Source: Glandiceps talaboti | Lineage: Eukaryota; Hemichordata; Enteropneusta; Spengelidae | Direction: 5' to 3' | Assembly (NCBI RefSeq): GCF_964340395.1 | Contig: NC_135565.1 | Span: 6,382,642 to 6,446,641 of the forward strand | Length of the DNA stretch: 64,000 bases | Shown: positions 11,420-26,400 of the stretch, in pieces | How the letters are laid out: each line of letters starts with the position of its first letter | Position numbering within the stretch: position 1 is the first letter of the stretch | Program-made: the position numbers and the translations under genes | Notes under the pieces: model-generated | What the model saw: the letters and a program-made list of their open reading frames with translations, nothing else | Databases searched by the model: none | What the model was told of the DNA's origin: nothing

Positions 11420-14400
11420 CTACACAGAAAACAACAGAATATAAAAGTTTTTGACTCATTTCATACGTACAATGGAAACATCCCTTGAATCACATAACCA
11501 CATTGACAGTGAAACATTATCAACAAGAATGTTTGAGATATTCAGATTAAACACCAATGCATAGCTTCTGTTAAATACAGCATGTTTACATTGCAATCTG
11601 TGTTTTTGCTTCGCTGTCTTACAAACTGCGCTTGTATGGCTTTTACAATGGCAAACGATTAACCTTGTTTGAAAATCACACTCTCGAGCTGATTGGCTTC
11701 AAAAATATGAACTCAAAACTGATTGGTTGCAATGTGGAGTGCTAGCTTACATCAGCCAAAATTGACCATATTCAAATTAAGTCAATATGTAAATCTGCAC
11801 TTGTTGAGACAAGTACAAGAGTGGCATAATTAGTCCCCGCTAGACGAAGTCCGGGACAGGGACTTATGGATTGGGTTCCGTCGGTCCGTCCATCCGTCCT
11901 GAGCCATTTCTTGGAGATGCCTGGACCGATTTTATTCAAACTTGGTACAGGGGCAACATACTATGGCATACATTTGCACGTCAATTTGTTTTATGATACG
12001 ATCCAATATGGCAAATAGTATGTAAATATCTACAACCAGGCATGCTGATAACTGTGGCTAAATTAATTGTTTGCCATTAGTAGCATTACAAGCAGTTTGT
12101 GAGACAGCAAAGCAAAAAAACACACATTGCGATGTAAACAGTCTACAGTGAATAGCACCTTACCTTAAGTATTCTAGCATTGTGGGCATGTTGTTCACTA
12201 AGCACAGCCAAGTCTGACATCTTTAGTAAGATTTCGGCAAACAGTTTCCTGCCATGAGTGACGCCATGGCAACGACATAACTCTGTCTGTAAAGCTTCCA
12301 GAAATTTGCTTTGCATTTCGGCAACTGGTGCAGGATTTTCTAGACCTCTCCGATCTACAGAAAAAAATTCATCAATACGTAAAATCAATTAGTATGAATT
12401 CATCTGAACTTTACATTATCATTTATTTTATGTATTTTTGTAAGTCATTCTGTCAGTTAAAGAAACAGTACAGTCAGACTTATTTCTGCTTTTGGTACAA
12501 TTGCTATCAACTTATATATGATTTTGGGTGATAAAATAGCACCTCGGTTTTTTTACTTAACTTTGAAATCCTGTAAAGAAGCCCTACTGCACTTGAGACC
12601 TGTTTGGCAATTTTCTGAAATGTTTTATGGGAAAACTTTTGTGATAACATCTCATGTACCCTAATATGTACCCTTTGCCTTGACCAATAAATAAATAAAA
12701 AATTGTCAAAACAAGACATTTATAATCATAATAATTTACTTTAGTCTTTTCCAACATTCACAGAGGTAACGACTAAACACGAGTGAGTGGTACTCCGTCA
12801 CACAGGTTCCTTGTCAATAACTATTAACATCCACTTGAAAACATGATGTCAAGTGTCAAAAACTGTTATTGTCAACTTGAAAAGCTAATGTCTAGTGGTG
12901 TCAAAATCTCTGAGTGTTCACTTGTACATATATGTAAAATAGTGTAAAAAAAAACTTTAACACTACCAGCTTGTTACAGGCCACTTGAAAATGTGATGTC
13001 TACTTATTGTCCCCTTGAAAATGCAGTGTTCTGTCAAAAACTGTTACTCAACACTTGAAATTGAATGCAATATCTAGTGTCAAAAAGCCTTACTGTGCAC
13101 TAGAAGATAAAGTGTTTTGAGTTAAAAACTGTTATTTGATACATGAAATTGAAAAGAGCCTTATTATCCACTTAAAAATGCAGTGTTTTGAGTCAAAGGT
13201 TGTTTACTCAACACGTGAAACTGAACACAATGTCTAGGGTCGAAATCCATTATTGCCTACTTCATTAATGTAATGTCTGGTACGACTAATGCTATAAGTG
13301 TACAATATCAAACTAATGACACCTTACCTGGATTGGCAATTGCCACGGCAGAAACCAATCCTATTTCAGTTTCAGTCAATCCAAACTTATATATATTTTC
13401 AGCAAACTGTGAATGAAATTAAAATGTTTACAAATGGATTTGACAAAGATCTGATCATTCCGATTTGACAAATGGTCACAGTAGGTATATATATATAGTA
13501 GGTGGTGTTACATGTATATGACTGTGAATACAGTAGGTATATGGCGTGTAGTGTTAAAACTCTGTCATGCTCAAATATCTGTAATGTTTCAAGAGCTGTC
13601 ATGTTGAAATGTTTGTAATGAGCAAATGTTTGTAATACCCAAACTCTGTAATACCCAAACTCTATAATACCCAAACTCTATAATACCCAAACTCTGAAAT
13701 ACCCAAACCTTGTAATACCCAAACTCTGTAATACCCAAACTCTGTAATGCCGAAACTCTGTAATACCCAAACTCTGTAATACCCAAACTCTGTAATACCC
13801 AAACTCTGTAATGCCGAAACTCTGTAATACCCAAACCTTGTAATACCCAAACTCTGTAATATCCAAACTCTGAAATACCCAAACCTTGTAATACCCAAAC
13901 TCTGTAATACCCAAACCTTGTAATACCCAAACTCTGTAATACCCAAACTCTGTAATGCCCAAACTCTGTAATGCCCAAACCTTGTAATACCCAAACTCTG
14001 TAATACCAAACTCTGAAATACCCAAACCTTGTAATACTCAAACTCTGTAATACCCAAACCCTGTAATACCCAAACTATGTAATACCCAAACTCTGTAATG
14101 CTGAAACTCTGTAGTACCCAAATGTTTGTAATACCCAAACTCTATAATACCCAAACTCTGTAATACCCAAACTCTGTAATGCCGAAACTCTGTAGTACCC
14201 AAACTCTGTAATACCCAAACCCTGTAATACCCAAACTCTGTAATGCCCAAACTCTGTAATACCCAAACTCTATAATACCCAAACTCTGTAATACCCAAAC
14301 CCTGTAATACCCAAACTCTGTAATACCCAAACTCTGTAATACCCAAACCCTGTAATACCCAAACTCTGTAATACCCAAACTCTATAATACCCATACTCTG

Positions 14401-17400
14401 TAATACCCAAACTCTGTAATACCCAAACTCTGTAATACCCATACTCTTTAATACCCAAACTCTGTAATACCCAAACTCTGTAATGCCCAAACTCTGTAAT
14501 GCCCAAACTCTGTAATACCCAAACTCTGTAATGCCCAAACTCTGTAATACCTAAACTCTGTAATGCCCAAACTCTGTAATACCCAAACTCTGTAATACCC
14601 AAACTAGATGTAATACCCAAACTCTGTAATACCCAAACTCTGTAATGCCCAAACTCTGTAATGCCCAAACTCTGTAATACCCAAACTCTGTAATGCCCAA
14701 ACTCTGTAACGCCCAAACCCTGTAATACCCAAACTCTGTAATACCCAAACTCTGTAATACCCAAACTCTGTAATACTCAAACTCTGTAATGCCGAAACTC
14801 TGTAGTACCCAAACTCTGTAATACTCAAACTCTGTAATACTCAAACTCTGTAATACCCAAACTCTGTAATACTCAAACTCTGTAATACTCAAACTCTGTA
14901 ATGCCAAACTCTGTAATACCCAACCTCTGTAATACCCAAACTCTGTAATACCCAAACTCTGTAATACTCAAACTCTGTAATACTCAAACTCTGTAATACT
15001 CAAACTCTGTAATGCCAAACTCTGTAATACCCAAACTCTGTAATGCCGAAACTCTGTAATACTCAAACTCTGTAATACCCAAACTCTATAATACCCAAAC
15101 TCTGTAATACTCAAACTCTGTAATACTCAAACTCTGTAATACCCAAACTCTGTAATACCCAAACTCTGTAATACTCAAACTCTGTAATACCCAAACTCTG
15201 TAATACTCAAACTCTGTAATGCCAAATCTCTGCAATGCCCAAACATCAGTAAAGCTGTTAGGACGAGTACTGTTTAAGATATTAGCTTAATGTCCAATAT
15301 ACATGTACATGTAGGTAATATGACTGACAGCAGGTCAGTCTAGGCTTCACAATGACAGTACAACTTTGTAATCTTTCTAGGGCACAACAACCCTTACTGC
15401 TTATCACTGCAATCAATTAATCCATAACATTACAATCTCACCCTGTCTATTTATATAAAATATGACACCATGACATGGTATGGTTCAAATTTTGCCCAAT
15501 GACTTCTAAAGGGGCACAAGCTGAGTTTATATGGATTTCAACATTTTGCATATATTTAAAAGACTTATATGTAAAGTATTGTTCTTACTGAAACATACTG
15601 AACCATAACTTGGGCTTGACTGAATTCAAACTTGGTATAAGATATAAATGTTCCATTACATAATTGTTTGTACATATAAAAATGTCAAGAAAAGCCCTAC
15701 TTTGTGGTCAACTGTTTCAATACAGACAACATCTGTAATGTTATAGAAGGCATACATCAATATTAACATTATACGTGAATAGTTTAATCAAGGTTTCATG
15801 TAAGTTTTGTCACTGGAGTAAAAAGCTTAGGCCTAAAGAAAATAATTATTTGGTTCCGGTTACCCCACCCCACCTAGTTTTTCACTGCCGACCCTAAACT
15901 TTTCTTTACGTATTCAAGAAAAAAATAATAAAATCGCAAAATGATGTACAGCCATTACAGATTTGAAGAATAGTTTTATATTGTCTTTTTAAGTTGATGT
16001 CAGTTTCCGCACCCACTATTTCTTGCAAGACTTCACAAATTTCACGATTTTAGTATCATTTTTTTTGAATGCGTAAAAAAATGTTTAGGGTCGGCGTGAA
16101 AAACTAGGTGGGGTTGGGTAACCAAAACCAAACAACTTTTTTTCATTTGGCCTAAGGAGAAGACTGTTAGGCACTGTCAAAGTCAGTTTTAATTGTCCAC
16201 CACCGATTGCCATAGTAACTGGTAACCTTGGTAACATACCTTTATTATCTTCTGCATCATGGCAGGAGGACAGAATAACGCCATATCGTGTATTCTATAC
16301 TGTATATCATCTAGGATACAAGTCTTCTCTTTGCCAAGTAACATATTGTAAAACTGTAACATCCAGACTTCAAACACACCACCTGTGGGGTTTGCATATA
16401 ATATTAATGTCAGTTTATATAGAGTACATTCACACACTTGGCTTAAAGAGCTTTACCCATGGAACAGACATGGATATGATCTAGCTACACAGCGACTCAA
16501 TGACGTCCTTGACAACCCACTGCAATGCCCTATTCTGCTTTGGGCAGTTTTAACATTACAATTCAAATCACAACACCTAAAACAAAACATACAATGTACA
16601 TGTAGTCTGGCTCAACAAAAATCTTACTAACATTGCTACATTTTTATCGTCTGGCTCAACAAAAATCATACCAACCGAGATATTTGTTAAGCAAGATCAT
16701 AGACAGTAGCAACATTAGTAAGGTGTTTGTTTAGCCAGACATTAAAATGTTACTGTCAGCGTTTGGATTTTTGTCAAGCCAAACGACATTTTGTTTTTGC
16801 ATCATCATACATCAGTTAGGGTAGTTATTTTCAACATTATTTGCATCAATACACATCTGTTAGGGTAGTTATTTTCAACATTATTTGCATCATTACACAT
16901 CAATTAGGGTAGTTATTTTCAACATTATCTGACCATGCTCTTTACAAAATAGTGAATGACTGTACAAATACATTACACATTTTTATCAAAGCTAGGGAGT
17001 TAGGGCATACGTTAAGTGAGATTTAGACACTTGAACTGGAATCTTGCTTGTATGATCAACCACTTGAACCCTTAGATAAATAAAGATAATCTAGATTCCA
17101 TGGCAAAAATAGATTTCCACAATAATTGTCAATGTTATTTTCGACATTATTTGACTCACCTTTTAAAAGTAGAATTTGGTCGTCTTGGTCCAAGTCTCTA
17201 AATCCTGGTAATTTTTTACTAAAGACAACAATTCTCTTTATGAGTGCAATAACTGCTTGTGAGACCTGAAATATAAAAATAGACATGAACCTTGACCTTT
17301 GACCTCAAAGGAAAGTGTTCTCTGCCCACAGTCATCATGGTAGACCAGACAGAATCATAATGGCGGGTGGTTGGTTTCTGGGAACTGGAACAAGGTTGAT

Positions 17401-20400
17401 AAGTGCCATTACAATGCTGTAGATACATGTACATGTACAGTAGACCAGACTGGTGATGTCCAACCCTAGTGGAACACTCAACATAAATGTCATTATTGTG
17501 ACACACGCTCTTTAGGGATATATGCTATTTTGGGTGTTGCTCTATGATCATATGGGGAGTAGATTTGGGAAGGCTTTCTTAAAATGAGATCTGCTATGCT
17601 AATGAGGTGTTTTTGTTTAAAATGGGACCAAGCTCTCCAACTTGTCATCTAAAATGGGGCATATATTTTATTTAAACTAAATCGGGTCAAAACCTTAGTA
17701 CCAGGGTGTTATCCCTGCCAAACCAGTGAGCAGGTGACCCCCCCCCCCCCCCCCCCCCCCCGACACAAAAGTCCAAGCAAGTAAATGTGATGATTCAAAC
17801 CATGGCAAGGGTAATGCTATAGTTGAAAATGTATTGTTTGTCAAATCGTTGCCATGACAATAAATTTCACAATACCGTGCAGCTTTTCAGTTTGATACAA
17901 CCACACAGAAACCAATCAGAAACTGAACATGCTACACTATATGATAGGTAAGATTGAATGGGTATAGTTTCTTGCTACAATTTGTCTAAATGAAATGAAC
18001 TACACATGGCACCATACAGACATCAAAGGAATACCGTACAAAGGACATATTACACGCCCTTCATCAGGTGTTTGAAACTATTAGAAAAACATTGATGCCT
18101 GAATGTCTGTATGCAGTTGTAATACATTAAAATGGTTTATTTTGTTTGGACTGAATGTAGCGAAAAATATGATCTTGCTATTGAAGTGTGGCATATGCAG
18201 TTCCTACGTTTCTGCTATTGGTTTCTGCGTGGTTGTATCAAACAGAAAAGCTGCACAGTATATGAAATTCACTCGTGATGTTTATCTGAGTAGTCAGTTT
18301 GTATGAAGAGTTTTAATATCTAAATGTCTTGTGTTATATATACCTATTCACAAAAATCTATCTTTGGCAGATTCATAACAGGTGCACATGTTTTCCTTAG
18401 TTTTGCTTGTAATACATGTTAGGTCTAACAAAAAAAAATTGTGTGGTTCAGATTACGATCAATTTTAGTATACATGCCAAGATTCCCCTGCACAAATGCT
18501 GTAGGTTGGAAATAATTTCCATATGAAAAGATACCATACTTGAGGTGTGAACTGACTGTCAATCGGTTATTGCTCTGAAAATATCACTGATTGCTCTTGA
18601 GTTAAAACCCCAAGGTTTTAATCCCATTAACATTGTGATCTTTTGTTCCACTTGATCGGTAGTTTATTTACTCTCTGGGTAGTCATTAAGCCATTAATTT
18701 GGTAACACAGAATTTTTCCACGTTCAGGGGATTAGCCTAGATACATGGTTTGTGCCAGCCAATCCCCTACTGATAGGTGGCACTGGGGTAGGTAGATTTT
18801 GTATTTTAATATTTTTTATATTTTTTTTTTTTCATATGAGTGTCGAGTTCACGTTAGTTGATGCTTTTCGTTGTTTTCCATATGGTCTCTGTGTTATTGT
18901 TTTCTTCTCATCAGATGTAAAGCTATTACACATTGGAAGAATAGTTTTATATTCATTTTGTTTTTTTAAGTTGATGTCAGTTTCCGCATCCACTACTTCT
19001 TGCAATACTTAACAATTTTCACATTTATTATTTTTTCTCGAATACGTAAAAAAAAAAGTTTAGGGTCGGCATGAAAAAAACTAGGTGGGGTTCGGGTAAT
19101 CAGAACCACACAATATATTTTAAGCCTTACCAAATGACTGTGAACTCATTTTTAAAGAGGTATTTAATGATATTTTCAATACTGTCTGCAATACCAATAG
19201 TACGTCAACACAACAGTAGAAGCAATTTCTGGTATGTATTCAATAATTGGATCCACATATGTGAAATTGTATCATTTAACTTACTCAAAATATCATGATT
19301 GACAGACTGACTGACATGTAATATGATCCACAATAAACAAGTAAATGTACATGCATGATACACCGATCACTGGTTCAGTAGTATGGCACCACCAGTGTTC
19401 ACCTTCATGTGTGCTTTTGTTTAGTAATATACACACACAGGTGATGGTGTACAGTTTCTAGTAGTATGCATAAAGCAGGTTGCATCATTGGTTCAGCAGA
19501 ATGGTGCCACCAGTGTTCATCTTCATGTCTGCCTTTGTTTAGTAATATACACATGTACATGAGTCTACAGTTTCTAGTAGTAGCATAAAGTAGGTTGCAT
19601 CATTGGTTCAGTAGTATGGCACCACCAGTGTTCACCTTCATGTCTGCCTTTGTTTAGTAATATACACACGTACATGAGTCTACAGTTTCTAGTAGTAGCA
19701 TAAAGCTGGTTGCATCATTGGTTCAGCAGTATGGCGCCACCAGTGTTCATCTTCATGTGTGCCTTTGTTTAGTAATATACACACGTACATGAGTCTACAG
19801 TTTCTAGAAGTACTAGTAGCATAAAGCTGGTTGCATCATTGGTTCAGCAGTATGGCACCACCAGTGTTCATCTTCATGTGTGCCTTTGTTTAGTAATATA
19901 CACACGTACATGAGTCTACAGTTTCTAGTAGTAGCATAAAGCTGGTTGCATCATTGGTTCAGTAGAATGGTGCCACCAGTGCTCATTTGAATGAGTATTT
20001 TTGTTTACTAACACCTCTTGCACGATGCCGTTTCTGTTTAGCAGAAGCACCTTAAATTTTGTATTGGAAGACAAAAATTGGGTTGAAGAGCTTATAGGTC
20101 AGATTTTTAGCGTTCCACGAAGTGTCCGTAGAAAATGAAACTACATGTAATAACAAAATAATCTTTGTGAAGTATTGACAGTGTGGGTCATATGATAAAC
20201 AAAAGCATACACCACAATCAACTTGGTGGCGCTCTTCACTAAAAAAATGACCAGCTCTCATTTTTCAGCACTATTGCATGTGAAAAAACAAAACATGCCA
20301 CATATTCAACAAATGGTAATATAAATGCTTGTATAAAAACTCTATCAATAGGTACTCGTTTTACCCATATGACTGATGTTATTGCTTTCTGTCATGCCAG

Positions 20401-23400
20401 CACAAAGATTTTTTAAAAACCAAAATCGATGCAAAAAAAACCCCAAATACTTCAAATAATTTAGAATGAAAATACATGTAAAAATAATTTAATCTTATAT
20501 CCTTTAGATAGTTAGAAAATTAAAATGTATTTATTTATTTATTTATCGGATAACCAATGGGAGCTAGTCTCATTCATAGGCTCGCTTGGTTCAGTGTTAA
20601 TGCAGGAGGAAACGGAGAACCCGGGGAAACCTGCATTGTATGGTAGATTCAGATTGAAGGACACTCTTCTTACTTACAGCATGGTAAATTTAATCAAACC
20701 CAGCCGACACCTGGCGGGTTTGAAACCCAGGCTGCAGAGGTAAGAGGTGTACGAGCTAACAGCTCGGCCACCGACAACCCAATAAAAAGACAAGTATCTG
20801 TCAAAAACATACTTCCCAACATTTCAACTCACTTATTTACAAAATTATACAGTGGTAATTCTGTTAAACTATTGTTGAAGTGATGTACATCACAGGTAAA
20901 TAAAGCGCATGCTGAGCTACAGTCTCTGACATTTGTGCCAGGTTTGGTTGAAAACAGCAGGTGTCACAATGTTCAACCCAGATGACACTTTAGTGCACAC
21001 CCTTACTGATTGGTGGACAGATGGATGGAGATGGACGGGACCCACCATACTCGGGTAGTACATGTAGTTCAGTCCAGGTGCTGCCTGTTAGGACTTAAAA
21101 AATAATAACTCACCTTCCTATTCTCACTTGAACTTTCACCATAACTTGATTCCGGGGAAGATAAGGAAAAAGACAGTTCCGAGAACGCAGCTGGTGATGA
21201 AACAGATGATGATATTGTACTGTGTCCTCCTGGGGAATCAGCAGATCCAAAGGAATGTACAGATAGGTTGTCTCGCCCATTAAACATATAAGCACCCTCT
21301 GATGAGTTGTGTTCGGCCTTGTAACGCTTCGGACTACGCACATACGATTGGAGATTGTTCTCGCTAAACGGACAGGACAAAGCATGAGCTTCGCGTACCT
21401 GTTCTATGAGTTCTCCTACTTCAGGGTCCATTTTAATGTACGGAACAAAGAGTTGTGGTGGTGGTGGTGCTGATGTAACTGGAGTTTTTTCTTTCTGTTG
21501 AACCATGAGATCTTGATTTTGTTCGATACGTCTTTGTTTTTCCTCTTCTTCCATCCTTCGTATAGTAGTCTTTATTTCCTCCTTTTTTTCTGCAAATTCT
21601 GCCATCGCAATTTCCTTTTCTCGGTTTGGAATTCGTCCAAATTTGACAGCTGTAAAACAATTATAATAATAATCTGTATATAACCTGGGCAATTCTTTAA
21701 CATTTTATAAACTCATGGCTTCAGTGCAAAGGATGAAATGTAAGGTATATATCTCAGTACTTCCAATATACTATGAGAATACATGTACTAAATGTTATTA
21801 TTAATCCAATTTATTTATTTACTTTTCCTGTTTGTAACAATTTGTGCTTGTAAATGCTAGCCTGTCACTGGTTCTCCGTGTAACTACAATGTACATACCT
21901 TCTTTAGACATACCAACTTGAAGACATTTCTGCCACCGGCAGTATGCACATCGGTTCCTACTGTATTTATCAATGATACAACATTTTTTCCGTAGACATT
22001 CATATGTATTGTGTTTTTGAATACTTCTCCTGTAAAACCCCTGTAACAAAATAATGAACAGTAATGATAAAATAGCGCCAATGGCATTGCAGCACAACTG
22101 TAAGATTTACATGTTAATTTTCTTAATGTTTATCTACATGCCGAGTCATGTCTGTTATTATCTACATGTATGTATAATACACTATCATTTCACTGTTGCT
22201 ATGGATGTGGTCTTGTTGCTAGGCATATATGTGTATGTGTTCATTTTGTCAATACTTGTACCTATCCTCTTGCTTAACTGTTATTTCTGCTATACACCAT
22301 CATTTTACTGTTGCTATGAGCATGGTTTTGTTGTTAGGCATTTTTGCATACATTTTCTTGAATGTTTATTCAATTGCCTACCCGATAACATACTATATAC
22401 CTTTGCACAATACATGTATACTTGCATTAAGCTGTTGCTAAGGGCATGGCCATGGTTGCTAAGGCCAGTTGAGTCAATGTCTTGAACAACATCTACTGAA
22501 TAACACCTTTTGAAACATCCCACCAAATGTCAGTCCCATCAAACAGTAGTTTTTGAAATAAAACTTTTTGACCAAAATCCATATGTATCATACATTTGTA
22601 GTGTTTAGAGCTCATTTGCACATCAGTGATGGGATCATCATATCATGAACAATTCTTCATCTTCACATCCGAAGAATCATTCCCACCAAATATCATGCTA
22701 ATCTGTTAAGTAGTTTTTTGACTTTAAGTGTTTTTTTACCAATGATCTCATCTTTTGACCCAAATCACAAACCTGTGGTGTGATCATGTTGTGAGTTCAG
22801 CTTCATCTAGCTGCATTCCAGATGAATCCCCATGTCAGTTCAGCTCAATCTGCTCAGTTGTTTTGGAATTATACTCATAATAGATTTTTGACCAAACAGA
22901 TACATTTTAAACCTAATTTGCATGTGGCTGATGGGATCATGATATTTTGAAGAATTCTTAATATAAACGCCCCTAAGATCATTCCCATAAAATTTCAGCT
23001 GAGAATCTGCTCAGTAGATGTAGTTTCAAATTACCAAAAAGACATATTTTTAAACCTAATTTGCATATCACTAATGTGATCATGTCAGGAACAATTAAGG
23101 TACAAATGTAGGAGGTGTCAAATTTGAATTACGTCAATGACGCAACTGTTGGCTCAGGTGCGCTTGTTAACATTTGAACGTGAAACAAACCCGGAAGTGT
23201 TTGGAAGTGAAGTGTTCAGTGTTAGAGGTTTTTCGACTCCGAGTGCTGTACATACTCTTGGAGATTTAGGGGTGAACGGAAAGTAATTTCGTATAATTGA
23301 GTTTCAGAAGTCCTTGTGAAGAAAATTAGCTTTACTACCATGCATGACTTAAAGAGGAAGTGTTTTATCAATTTTTAGACTTGATGAATTGTATTGATCA

Positions 23401-26400
23401 TCAACCACACTCCCTATACTACCGATCTGGAAATGTGGCCCACCAACGCATGTTCCGGTAAATAAACCATTCACACCTTTCATCTCTACAGAGGAAGTTA
23501 TACTGTCATGAATATGATTTTAATACCGGTGACAGGTTTTGTCAGTGTGGGTTTTTTGAAGTGGGGAGGTGACAAATTGACCACTATAAACTTATCTTTG
23601 GCATTCATAATTTTCCACACTACATGTAGACACAACAATCGTGAAAAAATTGCAACAAAAAACATTTATTCAAATGTACGTAAACAATCAACTCTCAGGT
23701 ACATGTACCATACATGTAGAAGCAAAATATAAAATCATCGGACTACGCAAAGTTTTTCAAAAACTTTCCTAACACACTGAAGATATTTTGCGAAGCTAAT
23801 TTGCCATTTGATTAGTTGAAACATCATTTAGCATTTTATATGTTTTCCGTTGCTACGTTCTAAGTAAGTGGCCATGTCGCGATAACCCTGATGACATCGT
23901 CATTTACCCGCCTTAAAAAAACACCATAACAAACTGATAACAGTACTCTTTTGTAAAAGGCTTCCAAAACTTATTCTGTTGTCGGCATTCTGCTCTCCCA
24001 ATTCAGCCACGATGGTGTACACTTGTTTGGTTTCACTAGGGGTCCTAGTAGTCCTGCTTACATATGGCGTCCTTCCGAGTGAAACGCGTGCACACCGTCT
24101 GCAAGCAGGACTTGGAGTCTAGGAGTTTCTGCACATGAATAAAATGCTGTTCATTCCCAATGGAACCCCTGGACATTATACAAACTGTACATCCCTGTAT
24201 CAGTATAGTAACGTCCTGCCAATTTAAAATTAATCAATGTATAGTTTGTTTTTCAGTAGACGTATTCAACCAAAAATAGATTATTTCTCATCTGTCTCGC
24301 CAACTATACTAGTACTGTAGTCATTCGTCACACTGACTTGAGTGTTTACATATATAAAATCTACAGTTCAAATTGCAACAAATTATACAAGTTGTATGGA
24401 AACTATTTACATTGTCTCCTTATGAAAGAAGTATCCATGGTAACAGTACTATATGTTTTGATGAAGGGTTCTATTTTTGTACCCCAAATCAATAAATAAA
24501 TCTAGTAGCATATCTTTTGGTTCCTCACAGTGCAGTGCCACTTTATACAGAGCTAGAGGTACTAACTGGTATATAGATGCCGTGTTCAGTGGATCAACAA
24601 CTATGGTACATGTAGTATCATCTATATTTCAGTGTTCTCCCTGAACAAGGTAACAGGGGCGCCGCGCCCTCTTGTAAATTCTTGGCGCCCCCTTGTAAGT
24701 TTTGACGAAAAAAAAATGAATTGAATATTTTTTCAACAAACGGGGCAAAACGATTTACTTCTCTCGCGGTTTCGCTACGATCTCATGGTCGCCATTTTGG
24801 AAAGTCAAATATCTCGGTAAAGAGGCTACTGTCACTAAATTTGATTTGATAAGTTATTCCCTATTTTTCATAGTGACCACACTCCACAATAAACACTAGC
24901 AACTATGAAATCAACATTTAACTGTTTCATTTCAACAATGGAGATACATGTATAAGGTGCGAGATCAATATATATTTCAAGGTAGAATGAAAAACTAAAT
25001 TCTTTCACTTTTGGGGTTGCTTTTTTTTAGCTGTCTAGCTTTCCTCCTACAGAAACGGTTCTACTTTTAATGGGTCTGTTTGTACCCCTAAACATGCAAT
25101 TATTTCTTTTAAAATTTTTTCCCAAATTGAGAAATGGAAGAATTTTCACTATAGCACAGCACTAAAATAAAGTGTCAACAAAAGGACTATTTTTCCTCAC
25201 TACATACTGGCTTTGTATTCATAGTATTACTACATACTGATTTGAATTTGGATGGACATTTTAAATTTTGGCCAATTAAGTGAGGGGGGGGGGGAACTAA
25301 AAGTTTTTAGTTGTTTATCCTACATTGAACAATTGACCTAGCCCCTAATGTGTTGATTTATCAATATCATACATAATTATGTACTCTTGAGTTTAAAGCG
25401 TTCACCGGTTACATGTTTGAAGGACTACCGTCCAGTTGCGTTAACATCGATAGTTATGAAATGTTTAGAGACTCTAGTAAGTCAGTACATTAGATCTAAA
25501 CTCCCATCGTCTCTTGATCCATACCAATTTGCTTATAGAAAGAACAGATCAGTTGAGGATGCAATTTCATTTAGCATTATTCAATGTAACGAGCTTCCTC
25601 GACCAGAAAATACCTAACTATTCCATACTTTTATTCATCGATTACAGCTCAGCTTTCAATACAATTTCACCCTTTAGATTATATGACAAACTAATATCGC
25701 TGGGACTTACTGCTAGTATATGTAAATGGGTGTTACATTTTTTATTAGATCGATCACAAGTTGTTAAAATTGGAAATAATTATTCGAAATCTCTAGTTCT
25801 TAATACTGGTACACCTTAAGGTTGTAATTTGTCGCCAATGTTATACTCATTATTTACCCATGATTGCGTTACTGTGTCTGATAGTAATTTTATCATCAAA
25901 TTTGCTGATGACACCACCGTGGGCGGATTAATCAAAAACGATGAAACATCATATCGTAATGAAGTGAACTCTATCATAACATGGTGCTCTGAAAACAATC
26001 TTGAACTGAATGTCAAAAAGACCTAAGAGATTATTGTGGACTTTCGAAGGAATCCATCTGATATTGTTCCTCTAGTCATCAACAACTCAGAGGTTGAAAT
26101 AGTGCAGTATTTTAAGTTTCTCGGTGTTTACCTCTCAGACGATCTGAAATGGGAAATCAATACTGATCATATAGTGAAGAAAGCACAGAAAAGATTGTTC
26201 TTCTTAAGACGATTGAGAAGTTTCCGTGTGAGCCAGGGACTGTTGATTAAGTTCTACCGGGAGGTGATTGAGAGTGTCCTGACACTGTCAATCATCGTTT
26301 GGTGGGACAATGCCACAGTTGATGACCGGAAACGTCTCAATCGAATCGTTAACACTGCCAGTAGCATAATTGGATGTCAACTTCCTTTTCTTAATGAGTT

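Noticed and set aside
13589-14955. Minus-strand frames of 60-166 codons with a 16-residue period ([16 protein letters not shown]) as a protein
   Set aside because: Produced by the 16-bp minisatellite in all three phases; overlapping frames give the same peptide, and it lies in an intron of the receptor.
13615-15252. Interstitial telomere repeat
   Set aside because: The unit TAATACCCAAACTCTG contains no TTAGGG/CCCTAA and the period is 16.
20751-20770. Functional tRNA gene
   Set aside because: A and B boxes are present but the sequence does not close into a cloverleaf acceptor stem and continues into a SINE body with a (TAAA)n tail.
22054-22485. 143-codon plus-strand frame, hydrophobic and membrane-like
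   Set aside because: Lies in a family B dispersed repeat within a receptor intron; other copies (63355, 42240) do not keep the frame.
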